A DNA stretch of 13,970 nt from Pseudomonadota bacterium (GCA_023434265.1 JAEYTA010000051.1:1-13970); one strand, 5' to 3'. Positions 6,522 through 13,581 are shown, counted from the stretch's first letter. The notes: generated by a model from the letters alone, not told the origin. Made by a program: numbers and translations.

Positions 6522-7825
6522 CGCCGCGCGTCCGTCGCCGCCACGAACAGGCACAGGGCCATCATCGGCACGACCTTCAACCACGGCCCGAGCGGATCGG
6601 CCCAGTAGTGCGGCAGGCTGACCGTGGCCGCGATCAGGTAGCCGACCGTCGCCAGCACCATGACGACGGCGACGCGCCCGGTCCACGGCCGTACGAACAG
6701 CGCCAGACCCAGGGCCACGTCGAGGGCCGCGCCCCAGCCGGCGATCGGGACGGCCCAGTCGCCGTAACCCCCTTCCTGCAGCACAGCCAGGGCCCGTCCC
6801 CAGCCCGGGCCGAAGGTGATCAGGCCGGTCAGCAGCCAGAAAAGGCCCAGCGCCAGAATGGCGACGGGCCGCACGAACCACAGGCGCGCATGCCAGACGT
6901 CCTGCACGGACGCGGGCGCGCCGGCCAGCGCCGCCGCCGGTGTGCGGGCGCGGACGCCGAGGACGGCTTCCCAATCGTCGTCGCGTCCCGAAACGTCATG
7001 GTCCAGCTGTCGCATGGAAGTCGAGGTCAGGGGCGAGAACCAGCCCACCCGGGCGAGCAGGTCGCCCACCGCCAGGGCCGGCGCGGCGGCCGCTCGCGAA
7101 AGACGGACGACGGGCGCCGGCGGCAACCCGAGCCAGCCCCGATAGAGCCGCAGCAGTTCGATGAGCGTCAGGCGGGTCGGTCCGCCGAGATCCAGCGTCC
7201 GACGAAGCGCCTCCGGCCGCTCCAGCGCCGCCGCCACACCCGCGGTCAGGTCGTCCATCGCCACGGGCCGCACCACCTGGTCGCCGCCGACCACCGGCAC
7301 GAACCCCGGAAAGGCGGCCAAGGCCCGGATCAGGCCCGTGCCGCCGAACGCGCCGCGGCCGAGCACCAGCGAAGGACGCAGGATGGTCCAGTCCAGCGTG
7401 CTGGCCGCGATCAGGCGTTCGGTCTCTGCCTTGGTCGAGGCATAGGCGGTCCCGGCCGCCTCGTCGGCGCCCACGGCCGACAAATGAACCAGCCGGTGTA
7501 CGCCCCCCGCCTCGCAGGCGGCGATCAGCGCGCGAGGGCCGTCGACATGTGCGGCGCGGGTGTCGTCCCCGCCGCCGTCCTGCAGCACGCCGACGCAGTT
7601 CACGACGGCGTCGACGGCGTCGAGCAGGGGCAGCCAGTCCTCGGGACTTCGCAGGGCGCGGAAGTCGGCCGCGGCCCACTCGTAGCCAGGGGCGCGGCGG
7701 GCGGCCTCCGCCGGACGACGGGCGCCGGCCCGGACCGTCCAGCCGGCGGCGCACAGGGCCGCCGCCACATGGCTGCCGATGAAGCCATTGGCGCCCAGCA
7801 CCAGAACGCGACGCCCCCCCGTCAT
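6518..7825 (-). CDS. NAD(P)-binding SDR/NmrA-like protein fused to a DoxX-like membrane domain
   Basis: A 435-aa two-part protein. Residues 5-300 form an atypical (extended) SDR domain: glycine motif GANGFIG at 11-17, VVNCVGVLQ (74-82), HLSAVGA (114-120), the Y128-xxx-K132 pair, ILRPSLVLG (148-156) and VRPVAMDDL (185-193). Residues 315-432 hold about four membrane helices of the DoxX-like type (DoxX_3), with RPVAILALGLFWLLTGLI and an internal amphipathic GWGAALDVALGLAL. The catalytic part should face the cytoplasm at the membrane. Related fusions are annotated as SDR oxidoreductases or complex-I NDUFA9-like proteins; the substrate is unknown. It starts 16 bp after the ssb stop and ends in an ATGA overlap with the DUF2269 gene, so the three genes are likely one transcript. 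Confidence 0.85.
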   Translation of the reverse strand: MTGGRRVLVLGANGFIGSHVAAALCAAGWTVRAGARRPAEAARRAPGYEWAAADFRALRSPEDWLPLLDAVDAVVNCVGVLQDGGGDDTRAAHVDGPRALIAACEAGGVHRLVHLSAVGADEAAGTAYASTKAETERLIAASTLDWTILRPSLVLGRGAFGGTGLIRALAAFPGFVPVVGGDQVVRPVAMDDLTAGVAAALERPEALRRTLDLGGPTRLTLIELLRLYRGWLGLPPAPVVRLSRAAAAPALAVGDLLARVGWFSPLTSTSMRQLDHDVSGRDDDWEAVLGVRARTPAAALAGAPASVQDVWHARLWFVRPVAILALGLFWLLTGLITFGPGWGRALAVLQEGGYGDWAVPIAGWGAALDVALGLALFVRPWTGRVAVVMVLATVGYLIAATVSLPHYWADPLGPWLKVVPMMALCLFVAATDARR

Positions 7826-7841
7826 CGCGCCGCCTGCGGGA

Positions 7842-8318
7842 TCAGAACGGGATGTCGTCGTTCAGATCGTAGCTTTCTCGCGGGCCGGACGGCTTGTTGG
7901 CGCCGCCGGTCGAGAAGCCCGACGAATAGTCGTCGTCGCCGCCGCGCGAGGCGCCGCCGCCGTCGCCGCGGCCGCCGAGCATGGTCAGTTCGCCCTTGAA
8001 CTTCTGGATCACCACCTCGGTCGAGTACTTCTCGACGCCTTGCTGGTCGGTCCATTTGCGGGTCTGCAGCTGGCCCTCGACGTAAACGGTCGAGCCCTTC
8101 TTCAGGTAGTTCTCACAGACCTTGACGATGTTGTCGTTGAAGATGACGACGCGGTGCCACTCCGTCTTCTCCTTGCGCTCGCCCGACGCCTTGTCGCGCC
8201 ACGTCTCCGACGTCGCCAGCGACAGGTTGGCGACGCGCTCGCCGCTGTTCAGGGTGCGGATCTCGGGATCCCGCCCCAGGTTGCCGACCAGAATGACCTT
8301 GTTGACGCTGCCCGCCAT
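7842..8318 (-). CDS. ssb: Single-stranded DNA-binding protein
   Basis: SSB (158 aa), which coats single-stranded DNA during replication, recombination and repair and recruits partner proteins. The OB fold is at residues 1-105: MAGSVNKVILVGNLGRDPE, then LSLATSETWRD, EWHRVVIFND and STVYVEGQLQTRKW. It is followed by a Gly/Asp-rich linker and the acidic partner-binding tip DLNDDIPF at the C-terminus. Length is a little under E. coli SSB (178 aa), as usual in this group. Start ATG 8318 has AAGGAG at 8330-8325, six bases away. A perfect alphaproteobacterial SOS box lies 125 bp upstream of the start codon. The SDR-DoxX gene follows after 16 bp with no terminator between. Confidence 0.97.
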   Translation of the reverse strand: MAGSVNKVILVGNLGRDPEIRTLNSGERVANLSLATSETWRDKASGERKEKTEWHRVVIFNDNIVKVCENYLKKGSTVYVEGQLQTRKWTDQQGVEKYSTEVVIQKFKGELTMLGGRGDGGGASRGGDDDYSSGFSTGGANKPSGPRESYDLNDDIPF

Positions 8319-8442
8319 CTCGAGCTCCTTTTCTTGTCCGCAGGCCTAGCGCGCTTTCGCCGGCGCCGGCCGAACTTTTTCACCGGGCGGCGGGGTTTCC
8401 CACAGCCTGATCGCCGCGCACCCTAGCTTAGCCGGCGATGAT

Positions 8443-8457
8443 GTTCCAGCTTTGTTC
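8443..8457 (-). promoter_or_regulatory. LexA (SOS) box upstream of ssb
   Basis: GTTC (8443-8446), seven bases, GTTC (8454-8457) on the plus strand: an exact match to the alphaproteobacterial LexA operator GTTC-N7-GTTC. It sits 125 bp upstream of the ssb start codon. The only other nearby gene is the 3' end of the lipoprotein CDS, so ssb is the natural target. ssb belongs to the SOS regulon in many bacteria. Confidence 0.7.
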
Positions 8458-8458
8458 T

Positions 8459-8881
8459 TCAGGGCGCCGCAGGCGGCTCGCCGCCGGCCGGGGCGGCGTC
8501 GACCTCCCGCTGGATCGCGCCCGGAATGGCCAGGCGACCGTCGCCGGTGCGGGCCAGGGCCATGAAACGCGCGCCCTCGAGCGTCTGTCCGAACGACACG
8601 CCGGCGCGGTCGATGAAGATGAAGCGGCCCTGGTAGGCGCCGACGATCTCGCGCCGGCTGCCGCCCATGCGCAGGAAGCGGAGCCGCATCTCCTCCAGCC
8701 GGGCGGCGCAGAATTCGATCTGCGGCTGGTCCTCGGCGACGACGTTGAAGCGCGCCGGCTCGCCCTCTGCTCCCGGCTCGACCGCGTAGCAGACGCCGCG
8801 GTCGAAAGGGGCCTTGGTCGACTGGCTGCAGGCGGCGAGGGCGACGGTCGCGACGCCGAGTCCGATGAGGGAAAGACGCAT
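8459..8881 (-). CDS. Small lipoprotein of unknown function
   Basis: A 140-aa protein. From ATG 8881 it has a short signal peptide and the lipobox ALAAC, with C18 the predicted lipidation site; the same frame is open upstream but has no signal peptide at its start. The mature chain carries two cysteines (C31, C58) that could form a disulfide, a basic stretch (RLEEMRLRFLRMGGSRRE, 61-78) and an Ala/Pro-rich end. I do not recognise the family. Its start codon shares one base with the stop codon of the preceding gene (TGATG), so the two are very likely co-translated and act together in the envelope. Seen: lipobox, overlap. Inferred: periplasmic location. Confidence 0.75.
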   Translation of the reverse strand: MRLSLIGLGVATVALAACSQSTKAPFDRGVCYAVEPGAEGEPARFNVVAEDQPQIEFCAARLEEMRLRFLRMGGSRREIVGAYQGRFIFIDRAGVSFGQTLEGARFMALARTGDGRLAIPGAIQREVDAAPAGGEPPAAP

Positions 8882-9549
8882 CAACGGAGCCCCGGGAACT
8901 GGCAACTGCGGTCCTGCTCCGCCAGCGTGCGGAAGCGGTTGTTGTCCGGCGACTGCTCGACCCGACGGGGCACCAGCCGGAGGGTGGTGTCGCCCCAGCG
9001 ACCGTACTGGGCGTCGCCGGGCCGCACGCACGTGCCGGAATAGAGCGCCTGAACGCAGGCGTTCAGGGTCATGCTGGACGACAGCATGCGCCATTCCGAA
9101 CCGGTGTGGCGCAGACACTGGCCGGTGGCGACGGGCTGCGGAGCCGGCTGCACCGGTTCGGTGCTGTCGACGACGGCCGGCGCGGGCGCTTCGGTGAGGT
9201 CCACGGGCGGTTCCGCGGGCGGCGGCGCGAAGGAGGCGGTCGGGGCCGCGACCAGAGCGCCGGTCTCGTCGATGCCGACGTCGAGGGCGTCCGTCGCCAG
9301 GCCGTTGCGGCGGGCGCAGTCGGCCAGGGTGGCCATTCCGACGAACTGGCCGGCGACGTAGCAGCGCAACTCGCGGGTGGCGTCCAGCGCCGGGGCCTCG
9401 GCGACGTCGACCGTCAGCCCGCCCTGCGCCGCGGGGGGCGGCTCCGGGTTCCGGTCACGGCCGCCGGAGAAAATCAGGGCGAGAATCACGGCGACGACGA
9501 CGGCGACGCCGGCTCCGATCGCGATGAGGATACGATTGTCCCGGGGCAT
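8881..9549 (-). CDS. Membrane-anchored Cys-rich periplasmic protein, unknown function
   Basis: A 222-aa protein starting at ATG 9549. One membrane helix (about residues 8-28) follows a short basic start, giving an N-in anchor with the rest in the periplasm. Two small Cys-containing segments flank a Pro/Ala-rich linker (about 104-141). The first holds C63 and C78; the second holds C145, C165, C174 and C216. Six cysteines suggest three disulfides. No catalytic motif is seen, and I do not recognise the family. Downstream, TGATG links it to the lipoprotein gene. Upstream, 74 bp separate it from the FlaEY-like gene; a promoter-like pair lies in that gap, so it may be a two-gene operon of its own and not part of the flagellar transcript. 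Confidence 0.75.
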   Translation of the reverse strand: MPRDNRILIAIGAGVAVVVAVILALIFSGGRDRNPEPPPAAQGGLTVDVAEAPALDATRELRCYVAGQFVGMATLADCARRNGLATDALDVGIDETGALVAAPTASFAPPPAEPPVDLTEAPAPAVVDSTEPVQPAPQPVATGQCLRHTGSEWRMLSSSMTLNACVQALYSGTCVRPGDAQYGRWGDTTLRLVPRRVEQSPDNNRFRTLAEQDRSCQFPGLR

Positions 9550-9574
9550 TCACGGCTCGCGTCGATGGAGAGTC

Positions 9575-9604
9575 CAATAACCCCGCGCGAGAGGCCGCCG
9601 TCAA
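9575..9604 (-). promoter_or_regulatory. Candidate sigma-70-type promoter for the Cys-rich/lipoprotein pair
   Basis: On the minus strand, TTGACG (9604-9599), an 18-base spacer and TTATTG (9580-9575), ending 25 bases before ATG 9549. The -35 box is good (five of six); the -10 box is weak and the spacer is one base long. Confidence 0.4.
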
Positions 9605-9623
9605 CGCGTTTCGTCGTCCGAAG

Positions 9624-12344
9624 TCAGCCGCCCAGCCGTGCCAGCGCGGCCTGATAGTTGGCGATCTGGGCCGTCAGATAGGCCGGGGCGGGTCCCGTGG
9701 CGGCCGGAAGGTTCGATTGCGGCGCGAGAGCGCGGTAGGCGTCGCGCACGGCCTTCATCGCCGCCTGAAGCGCCTCCCCGGCCGCCTTGACGGAGGCGGC
9801 GTCGCCGAGATTGAGGTCGGCGGGGAGCGCCAGGCCGAAGGTCCGGACCACGTCGTCGCCGGTGGTCATGCCCACGTAGCCCGGAGACAGGCCCAGGCCC
9901 GCGAGGGCGTCCCGCCCGGTCTCTCCGGCGCTCAGCACCGCCCCCGTTACGCCGTCCCGGGCGACGATCGACAGCCTCTGGAAGCCGGCGTGCAGGGCGC
10001 TGAGGGGTTGTTCGGCATCGAGGCCCTTGGCGGATTCGGAGGCGACGGTGACCTTCAGCTTCATCCGCGAGGCCTGTTCGATCTTGCGGGCGAGGGTCTG
10101 CAGGGTGTCGCGCGCCTCGATGGTCACGGCCACGGCGCGGCCGCCGTCGGCGGGAGACACGTATAAGCGGTCGCCGACCCGCAGGGAGGTGGCGGCGGTC
10201 AGGGCGCGGGACGACTTCTGGTCGATCTCCCCCTGCGGCAGGCCGAGGCGGTCGAGCACGCTGGCGCCCCCGGCGGCCGTGGCGAGCGTCAGGGGCGCCG
10301 CCTGGCGTCCGTCGCCCTGCCAGTCCCGACGCCACTCCACCGTTCCGGTCAGGGGGTCGATGCGAGCCAGATACGCTTCGGTCGGATCGTCAGCGGCCGC
10401 GTCGGGGGGCCGGTCGGCGACCCCCGCGATCCACACCTTGCCGTCCTGGATCTTCATGTCGGCGACGGAGTCGTCGCCGTCCGCGCCGATGTAGGTCAGC
10501 CGGTCGGCGGCGGAAGCGGTCAGGCCGCCGTCGATGACCGCCACGAAGGCGTCCATGCCTCCGTGGTGGGCGGCGGTCACCGTATCGATGTCCAGCGCGG
10601 CGTTGCGGGTCGCGCCGCTGAGCACCAGCTGGCCGCCGGAGACCGACAGGCCGGCGATCTCGCCGCTGGCCTCGCCGAGATCGCGCGTGGCCTCCAGCGT
10701 CGGCTTTCCGGCGGCGTCGAGCGAGAAGCGCCGCACCACGATCCGGCCGCTCTCGACGCCCGCGGAATAGAGGGTGTTCCCGTCCACCGCGACGGCGTCG
10801 ACACCGTCGGTTCCGGTCGTGCCGAACTGGCTGACGCCGGCGGGAGTCGCGACCACGGGCGCATACTTGTGCGCCTGGGTCTCGCTGAAGGCCTGGACAT
10901 AGCCGTCCCAGCCGCCGACGGCGGCCGCGCCGGTCATGGCCGAGCGGGCGCGGCCGCCGACATAGACCATGCCGTTCGCCCCGAAGGTCACCGAGGTGGC
11001 CGCGTCCTCGGCGCGCGCTCCGCGACGCTGCGTCCAGACCTCCTCGCCCTCGGCGTCGAAGACGGTGACGAAGCTGTCCGCGACGCTCGCGACGTCGCCC
11101 GACTTGCCCGGCTCCAGGGCGCCCGTGACCGAGCCGGCGACGGCGACCCGGCCGTCAGCGTCCACGGCGATGGCGTAGCCGCTGGCGCTCGAGGCGGCCC
11201 CGAGGGCGCGGGTGGCCACCACCCGTCCGGCCGAGTCCAGCTTGATCAGGGCGACGTCGCGTTCGCCCTTGATCGGCTGCGTGGCCGGTCCCTCGGCGAG
11301 GTCGGCGACCAGCCAGACCGAGCCGTCCGGCCCCGTCGCGCTGGCGCGGATCGTCTCGATCCCGTCCGGCAGTGCGGTCTGCGAGGCGCGGCCGTCGACC
11401 CAGTGGGTCTCGCCCAGCCGCGCCGACGGAGCCGGAGCGGCCCCGCCCGTATCGCTCTGGAACTTCAACATCTGGAGGCCGCCGGCCGTCCCGGCCGTCT
11501 GAACCACATAGACCGCGTCGGCGCTTTCGGCCGGGGCGAAACGGACGGTCTCGGTCGAGACGCCACGGATCGCCAAGGCGTAGCGGTCCGGCCCCGCCGG
11601 CAGGGCCACCGGCTTGCCGTTCACGGTCACGGTCCGGGCCTCGGCCTTGACCAGTTCGCGGCCGACGCGGGTCTGAAGGCCGGCGGCTTCCAGTTCGCCG
11701 TTGATGTGCTCCAGCACCTTGGTCAGCGAGCGTGGCGTGACGCCCATGTCGGCGAGGTCGATGGCGACCGTGTGCATGCTGTTGTCGCTCCGCCGGACGA
11801 CGATGTCGAAGCGGACGTCGCCGGCAAAGGCGGGGCTGAGGGAATCGGGAGAGCCCTCGTGGATGGGGCCGGTGATCGAGACGGCGCTGTCGCGCGGCAC
11901 CGCGGCGGTGGACTTGCTGGTCGAGGCAGCGGTGCCCTGCACCATGCGGACGCCGTCGAAGGCCGCGGCCTGGAGCCATCCGCCGATCTCGGAGAGGCCG
12001 GCCGCGAAACGCTTCTGCAGCTGGGCGGTTTCGACCGCGCTTACGCCCTTGGTCGCCGCCCGGTTGGCCAGGACGTTGAGAGTGTCCAGCCCCTGGTAGA
12101 GGGCGAAGAGCTTGCGGTAGTCGGCGGAGGCGCCCTTCACGTCCAGCTGGGCGGCGTCCTCGTTGATGAAGCTGCGGCCGCCAAGGGCGGCGCGCAGGAG
12201 CGCGCCGGGCTCGGGCGGCCGGGCCGAGGTGGACCACGGCGGCGTGGGCTGGGCCTTTTTCGGAGCGCCGAGCTGCGGCGTCGCGGCGGGCATGGCGCCC
12301 GCCGTCCCCCCGAAAAGCCCAAGCAGGTAACTGTTGTCGATCAC
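9624..12344 (-). CDS. flaEY: FlaEY-like flagellar protein with central beta-propeller
   Basis: A 906-aa protein with no signal peptide or membrane helix. Residues 60-140 are helical and recall flagellin-type ends (KLFALYQGLDTLNVLANRA). Residues 335-665 hold about six repeats of the SBBP beta-propeller kind: GPDGSVWLVAD (338), VDADGRVAVAGS (394), FGANGMVYVGG (454), VDGNTLYSAG (520), SGGQLVLSGA (569) and QDGKVWIAG (633). Residues 740-825 resemble the flagellin IN / hook-associated fold (IEARDTLQTLARKI, RDALAGLGLSPG), and 850-906 are helical again. Size and place beside flagellin and flaG fit Caulobacter FlaEY (about 990 aa), reported to affect flagellin synthesis and filament formation; the mechanism is unclear and 'regulatory protein' may be a misnomer. 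Start is GTG 12344 with GGGAG upstream. A CtrA-like box lies about 36 bp upstream. Confidence 0.72.
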   Translation of the reverse strand: MIDNSYLLGLFGGTAGAMPAATPQLGAPKKAQPTPPWSTSARPPEPGALLRAALGGRSFINEDAAQLDVKGASADYRKLFALYQGLDTLNVLANRAATKGVSAVETAQLQKRFAAGLSEIGGWLQAAAFDGVRMVQGTAASTSKSTAAVPRDSAVSITGPIHEGSPDSLSPAFAGDVRFDIVVRRSDNSMHTVAIDLADMGVTPRSLTKVLEHINGELEAAGLQTRVGRELVKAEARTVTVNGKPVALPAGPDRYALAIRGVSTETVRFAPAESADAVYVVQTAGTAGGLQMLKFQSDTGGAAPAPSARLGETHWVDGRASQTALPDGIETIRASATGPDGSVWLVADLAEGPATQPIKGERDVALIKLDSAGRVVATRALGAASSASGYAIAVDADGRVAVAGSVTGALEPGKSGDVASVADSFVTVFDAEGEEVWTQRRGARAEDAATSVTFGANGMVYVGGRARSAMTGAAAVGGWDGYVQAFSETQAHKYAPVVATPAGVSQFGTTGTDGVDAVAVDGNTLYSAGVESGRIVVRRFSLDAAGKPTLEATRDLGEASGEIAGLSVSGGQLVLSGATRNAALDIDTVTAAHHGGMDAFVAVIDGGLTASAADRLTYIGADGDDSVADMKIQDGKVWIAGVADRPPDAAADDPTEAYLARIDPLTGTVEWRRDWQGDGRQAAPLTLATAAGGASVLDRLGLPQGEIDQKSSRALTAATSLRVGDRLYVSPADGGRAVAVTIEARDTLQTLARKIEQASRMKLKVTVASESAKGLDAEQPLSALHAGFQRLSIVARDGVTGAVLSAGETGRDALAGLGLSPGYVGMTTGDDVVRTFGLALPADLNLGDAASVKAAGEALQAAMKAVRDAYRALAPQSNLPAATGPAPAYLTAQIANYQAALARLGG

Positions 12345-12379
12345 GCCGCGCTCCCGCGGGCCAGTCTGGAGGCGGAGCC

Positions 12380-12394
12380 GTAAGGAGGCGTTAA
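12380..12394 (-). promoter_or_regulatory. CtrA-like box upstream of flaEY
   Basis: On the minus strand TTAA, seven bases, TTAC: seven of eight matches to the CtrA site TTAA-N7-TTAA. It lies 36 bp before the GTG start of the FlaEY-like gene. CtrA controls many flagellar genes in Caulobacter, which makes the position sensible, but one imperfect site is modest evidence. Confidence 0.4.
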
Positions 12395-12429
12395 CGTCCG
12401 GCTGCGGAGGGACTCGGGGCGCGACTCAG

Positions 12430-12454
12430 GGAACAATGGTCCGCGGCCGCCGTT
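12430..12454 (+). promoter_or_regulatory. EcfG-type (general stress) promoter for the 38-codon ORF
   Basis: GGAAC (12430-12434), 16 bases, CGTT (12451-12454): an exact match to the alphaproteobacterial EcfG / Caulobacter sigma-T consensus GGAAC-N16/17-CGTT. The -10 element ends 31 bases before the ATG at 12486, leaving a short leader of about 25 bases that contains a strong Shine-Dalgarno. Confidence 0.55.
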
Positions 12455-12485
12455 TACGGCGCGCTGCATGCGGAGGGACTGCCCG

Positions 12486-12602
12486 ATGACCGCCTTCCTC
12501 GACGCCCTGAAATCCCTGCTCTCTCTGTACGGCTTCGGCTCGCGGTCCGCGAACCGGCGGCGGCCCGCGCCAGTATACATCGGGCACCAACGGCCGGGCT
12601 GA
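12486..12602 (+). CDS. Small 38-aa protein, stress-promoter linked, unknown function
   Basis: A 38-codon ORF starting at ATG 12486 with GGAGGG at 12472-12477, eight bases upstream, and ending at TGA 12600-12602. Codon use is coding-like: 33 of 38 third positions are G or C. The first 16 residues (MTAFLDALKSLLSLYG) could form an amphipathic helix; the rest is basic (SRSANRRRPAPVYIG) and ends HQRPG. This would suit a small membrane-surface or nucleic-acid-binding protein, but I recognise no family. It lies on the strand opposite to flagellin and flaEY, converging on flagellin, and appears to have its own EcfG-type promoter. Its stop codon is inside a perfect hairpin that also contains the flagellin stop. 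No translation evidence is available from sequence alone. Confidence 0.5.
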   Translation: MTAFLDALKSLLSLYGFGSRSANRRRPAPVYIGHQRPG

Positions 12603-12618
12603 CCCGACGGGGTCAGCC
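12597..12618. terminator. Perfect hairpin over both convergent stop codons
   Basis: GGCTGACCC (12597-12605), loop GACG, GGGTCAGCC (12610-12618): nine perfect pairs. The left arm holds the TGA of the 38-codon ORF; the right arm holds the TGA (minus strand) of flagellin. No T-run follows on either strand, so it may block RNA 3' decay or act as a rho-assisted or two-way terminator instead of a classic intrinsic one. Confidence 0.55.
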
Positions 12619-13452
12619 GCCGCGGAACAGCGACAGAATGATCTGCGGCGCCTGGTTGGCGATCGACAGCGATTGCGCGCCCAGCTGCTGCTGGACCTGA
12701 AGGGCCTGAAGCCGCGCACTCTCCTTGGCCAGATCGGCGTCGACGAGATTGCCGATGCCGGATTCCAGGGTGTCGACCAGCTTGGTCACGAAGGTGTTGT
12801 GCGCCTCGATCTGCTTGGCCTGGGCCCCCAGTTCGCCGAGGGCGGCGTTCAGCTGGGTGATCGAGTTGTCCAGCCGGGTCAGGGCCTGGTCGGCGCCGGT
12901 CAGGGTCAGCAGGCTGTCCGTGGCCGTGGTCAGCTCGATGATGCCGCCGCCGAGGGTCAGATTCTTGGCGGAAAGCGTGACGAACGACGAGGCGTCGGCG
13001 TTGGCCAGGAAGCGGATGCCGGTGGTCAGCGAGCCGTCCAAGATGTTGCCGCCGTCGAACGAGGCGTTCTCCACGGCCGAGGCGATGGCGCGCAGCAGGG
13101 CCTGGAAGTCGGCGTTCAGCAACTCCCGCGACTGGGTCTTCAGCGAGGTGTCCTTCGCCGCGACGACCTTTTCCTTGAGCTGGTTGAGCAGGTCCGAGAT
13201 CGATTCGCCGGCCGAGAGGGCGACGTCGGCGATCGAGGTGGCGCGATCGAGACTCTGCTTGACCGCGCTCAGAGCTCCGACGTCGGCGCGTTGCTGCTGG
13301 GCGATGGCCCAGATGGCGGCGTTGTCCTTGGCTCCCTGCACCTTCAGCCCGGTGGAGATGCGGCTCTGCACATCCGACAGGCGATTGTTCGTGCTCGACA
13401 GGTTCTGCAGCGCGATGGCGGCGGAAGCATTGGTATGGACGCTGTTCGTCAT
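12613..13452 (-). CDS. Flagellin (Caulobacter FljK/FljL type)
   Basis: A 279-aa flagellin, the subunit of the flagellar filament, exported by the flagellar type III system. The N-terminal D0/D1 part is SVHTNASAAIALQNLSSTNN (4-23), then RLSDVQSRISTGLKVQGAKDNAA; the C-terminal part is KESARLQALQVQQQLGAQSL (243-262), then SIANQAPQIILSLFR. The middle (about 140-185) is very short, as in Caulobacter flagellins of about 275 aa, with no D2/D3 domains and no cysteine. Start ATG 13452 is preceded by AAAGGG at moderate distance. Caulobacterales usually carry several paralogues, so I do not assign a specific fljJ/K/L letter. It follows flaG after 129 bp; a CtrA-type motif lies in that gap. No clean sigma-54 promoter was found there. 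Confidence 0.96.
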   Translation of the reverse strand: MTNSVHTNASAAIALQNLSSTNNRLSDVQSRISTGLKVQGAKDNAAIWAIAQQQRADVGALSAVKQSLDRATSIADVALSAGESISDLLNQLKEKVVAAKDTSLKTQSRELLNADFQALLRAIASAVENASFDGGNILDGSLTTGIRFLANADASSFVTLSAKNLTLGGGIIELTTATDSLLTLTGADQALTRLDNSITQLNAALGELGAQAKQIEAHNTFVTKLVDTLESGIGNLVDADLAKESARLQALQVQQQLGAQSLSIANQAPQIILSLFRGG

Positions 13453-13504
13453 CCGACTCAGCCCTTTCAGGTTTGGGTCAGGCTAGACGGCCAAGCGTGC
13501 ACAC

Positions 13505-13525
13505 ATGGTTAACGCGCGATAACCA
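13505..13525 (-). promoter_or_regulatory. CtrA-type motif and inverted repeat upstream of flagellin
   Basis: On the minus strand, TTAACCAT (13512-13505) is an exact copy of the 8-mer described for Caulobacter CtrA-regulated promoters. It overlaps an inverted repeat TGGTTA-N8-TAACCA (13506-13525). A further TTAACC on the plus strand is at 13532-13537. The cluster lies 50-85 bp upstream of the flagellin start codon, where an operator would be expected. Confidence 0.4.
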
Positions 13526-13581
13526 CGCGTCTTAACCGCGCGGATCGCTCCTGCGCGGCGGGTCGGGACGGTGTCCGGCGG

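Noticed and set aside
6608..7999. Plus-strand open frame of about 460 codons antisense to the SDR-DoxX gene and ssb
   Set aside because: Arg/Gly/Gln-rich shadow frame crossing two convincing minus-strand genes.
10563..12383. Plus-strand open frame of about 600 codons antisense to the FlaEY-like gene
   Set aside because: Composition is Gly/Arg/Asp-rich with no motifs, as expected of a GC-rich shadow frame; the minus-strand frame has clear repeats and flagellar context.
13488..13507. Sigma-54 promoter for flagellin on the minus strand (GTGCACG...TTGGCC)
   Set aside because: It resembles part of TGGCACG-N4-TTGC but the -24 GG is displaced and the -12 GC spacing is wrong.
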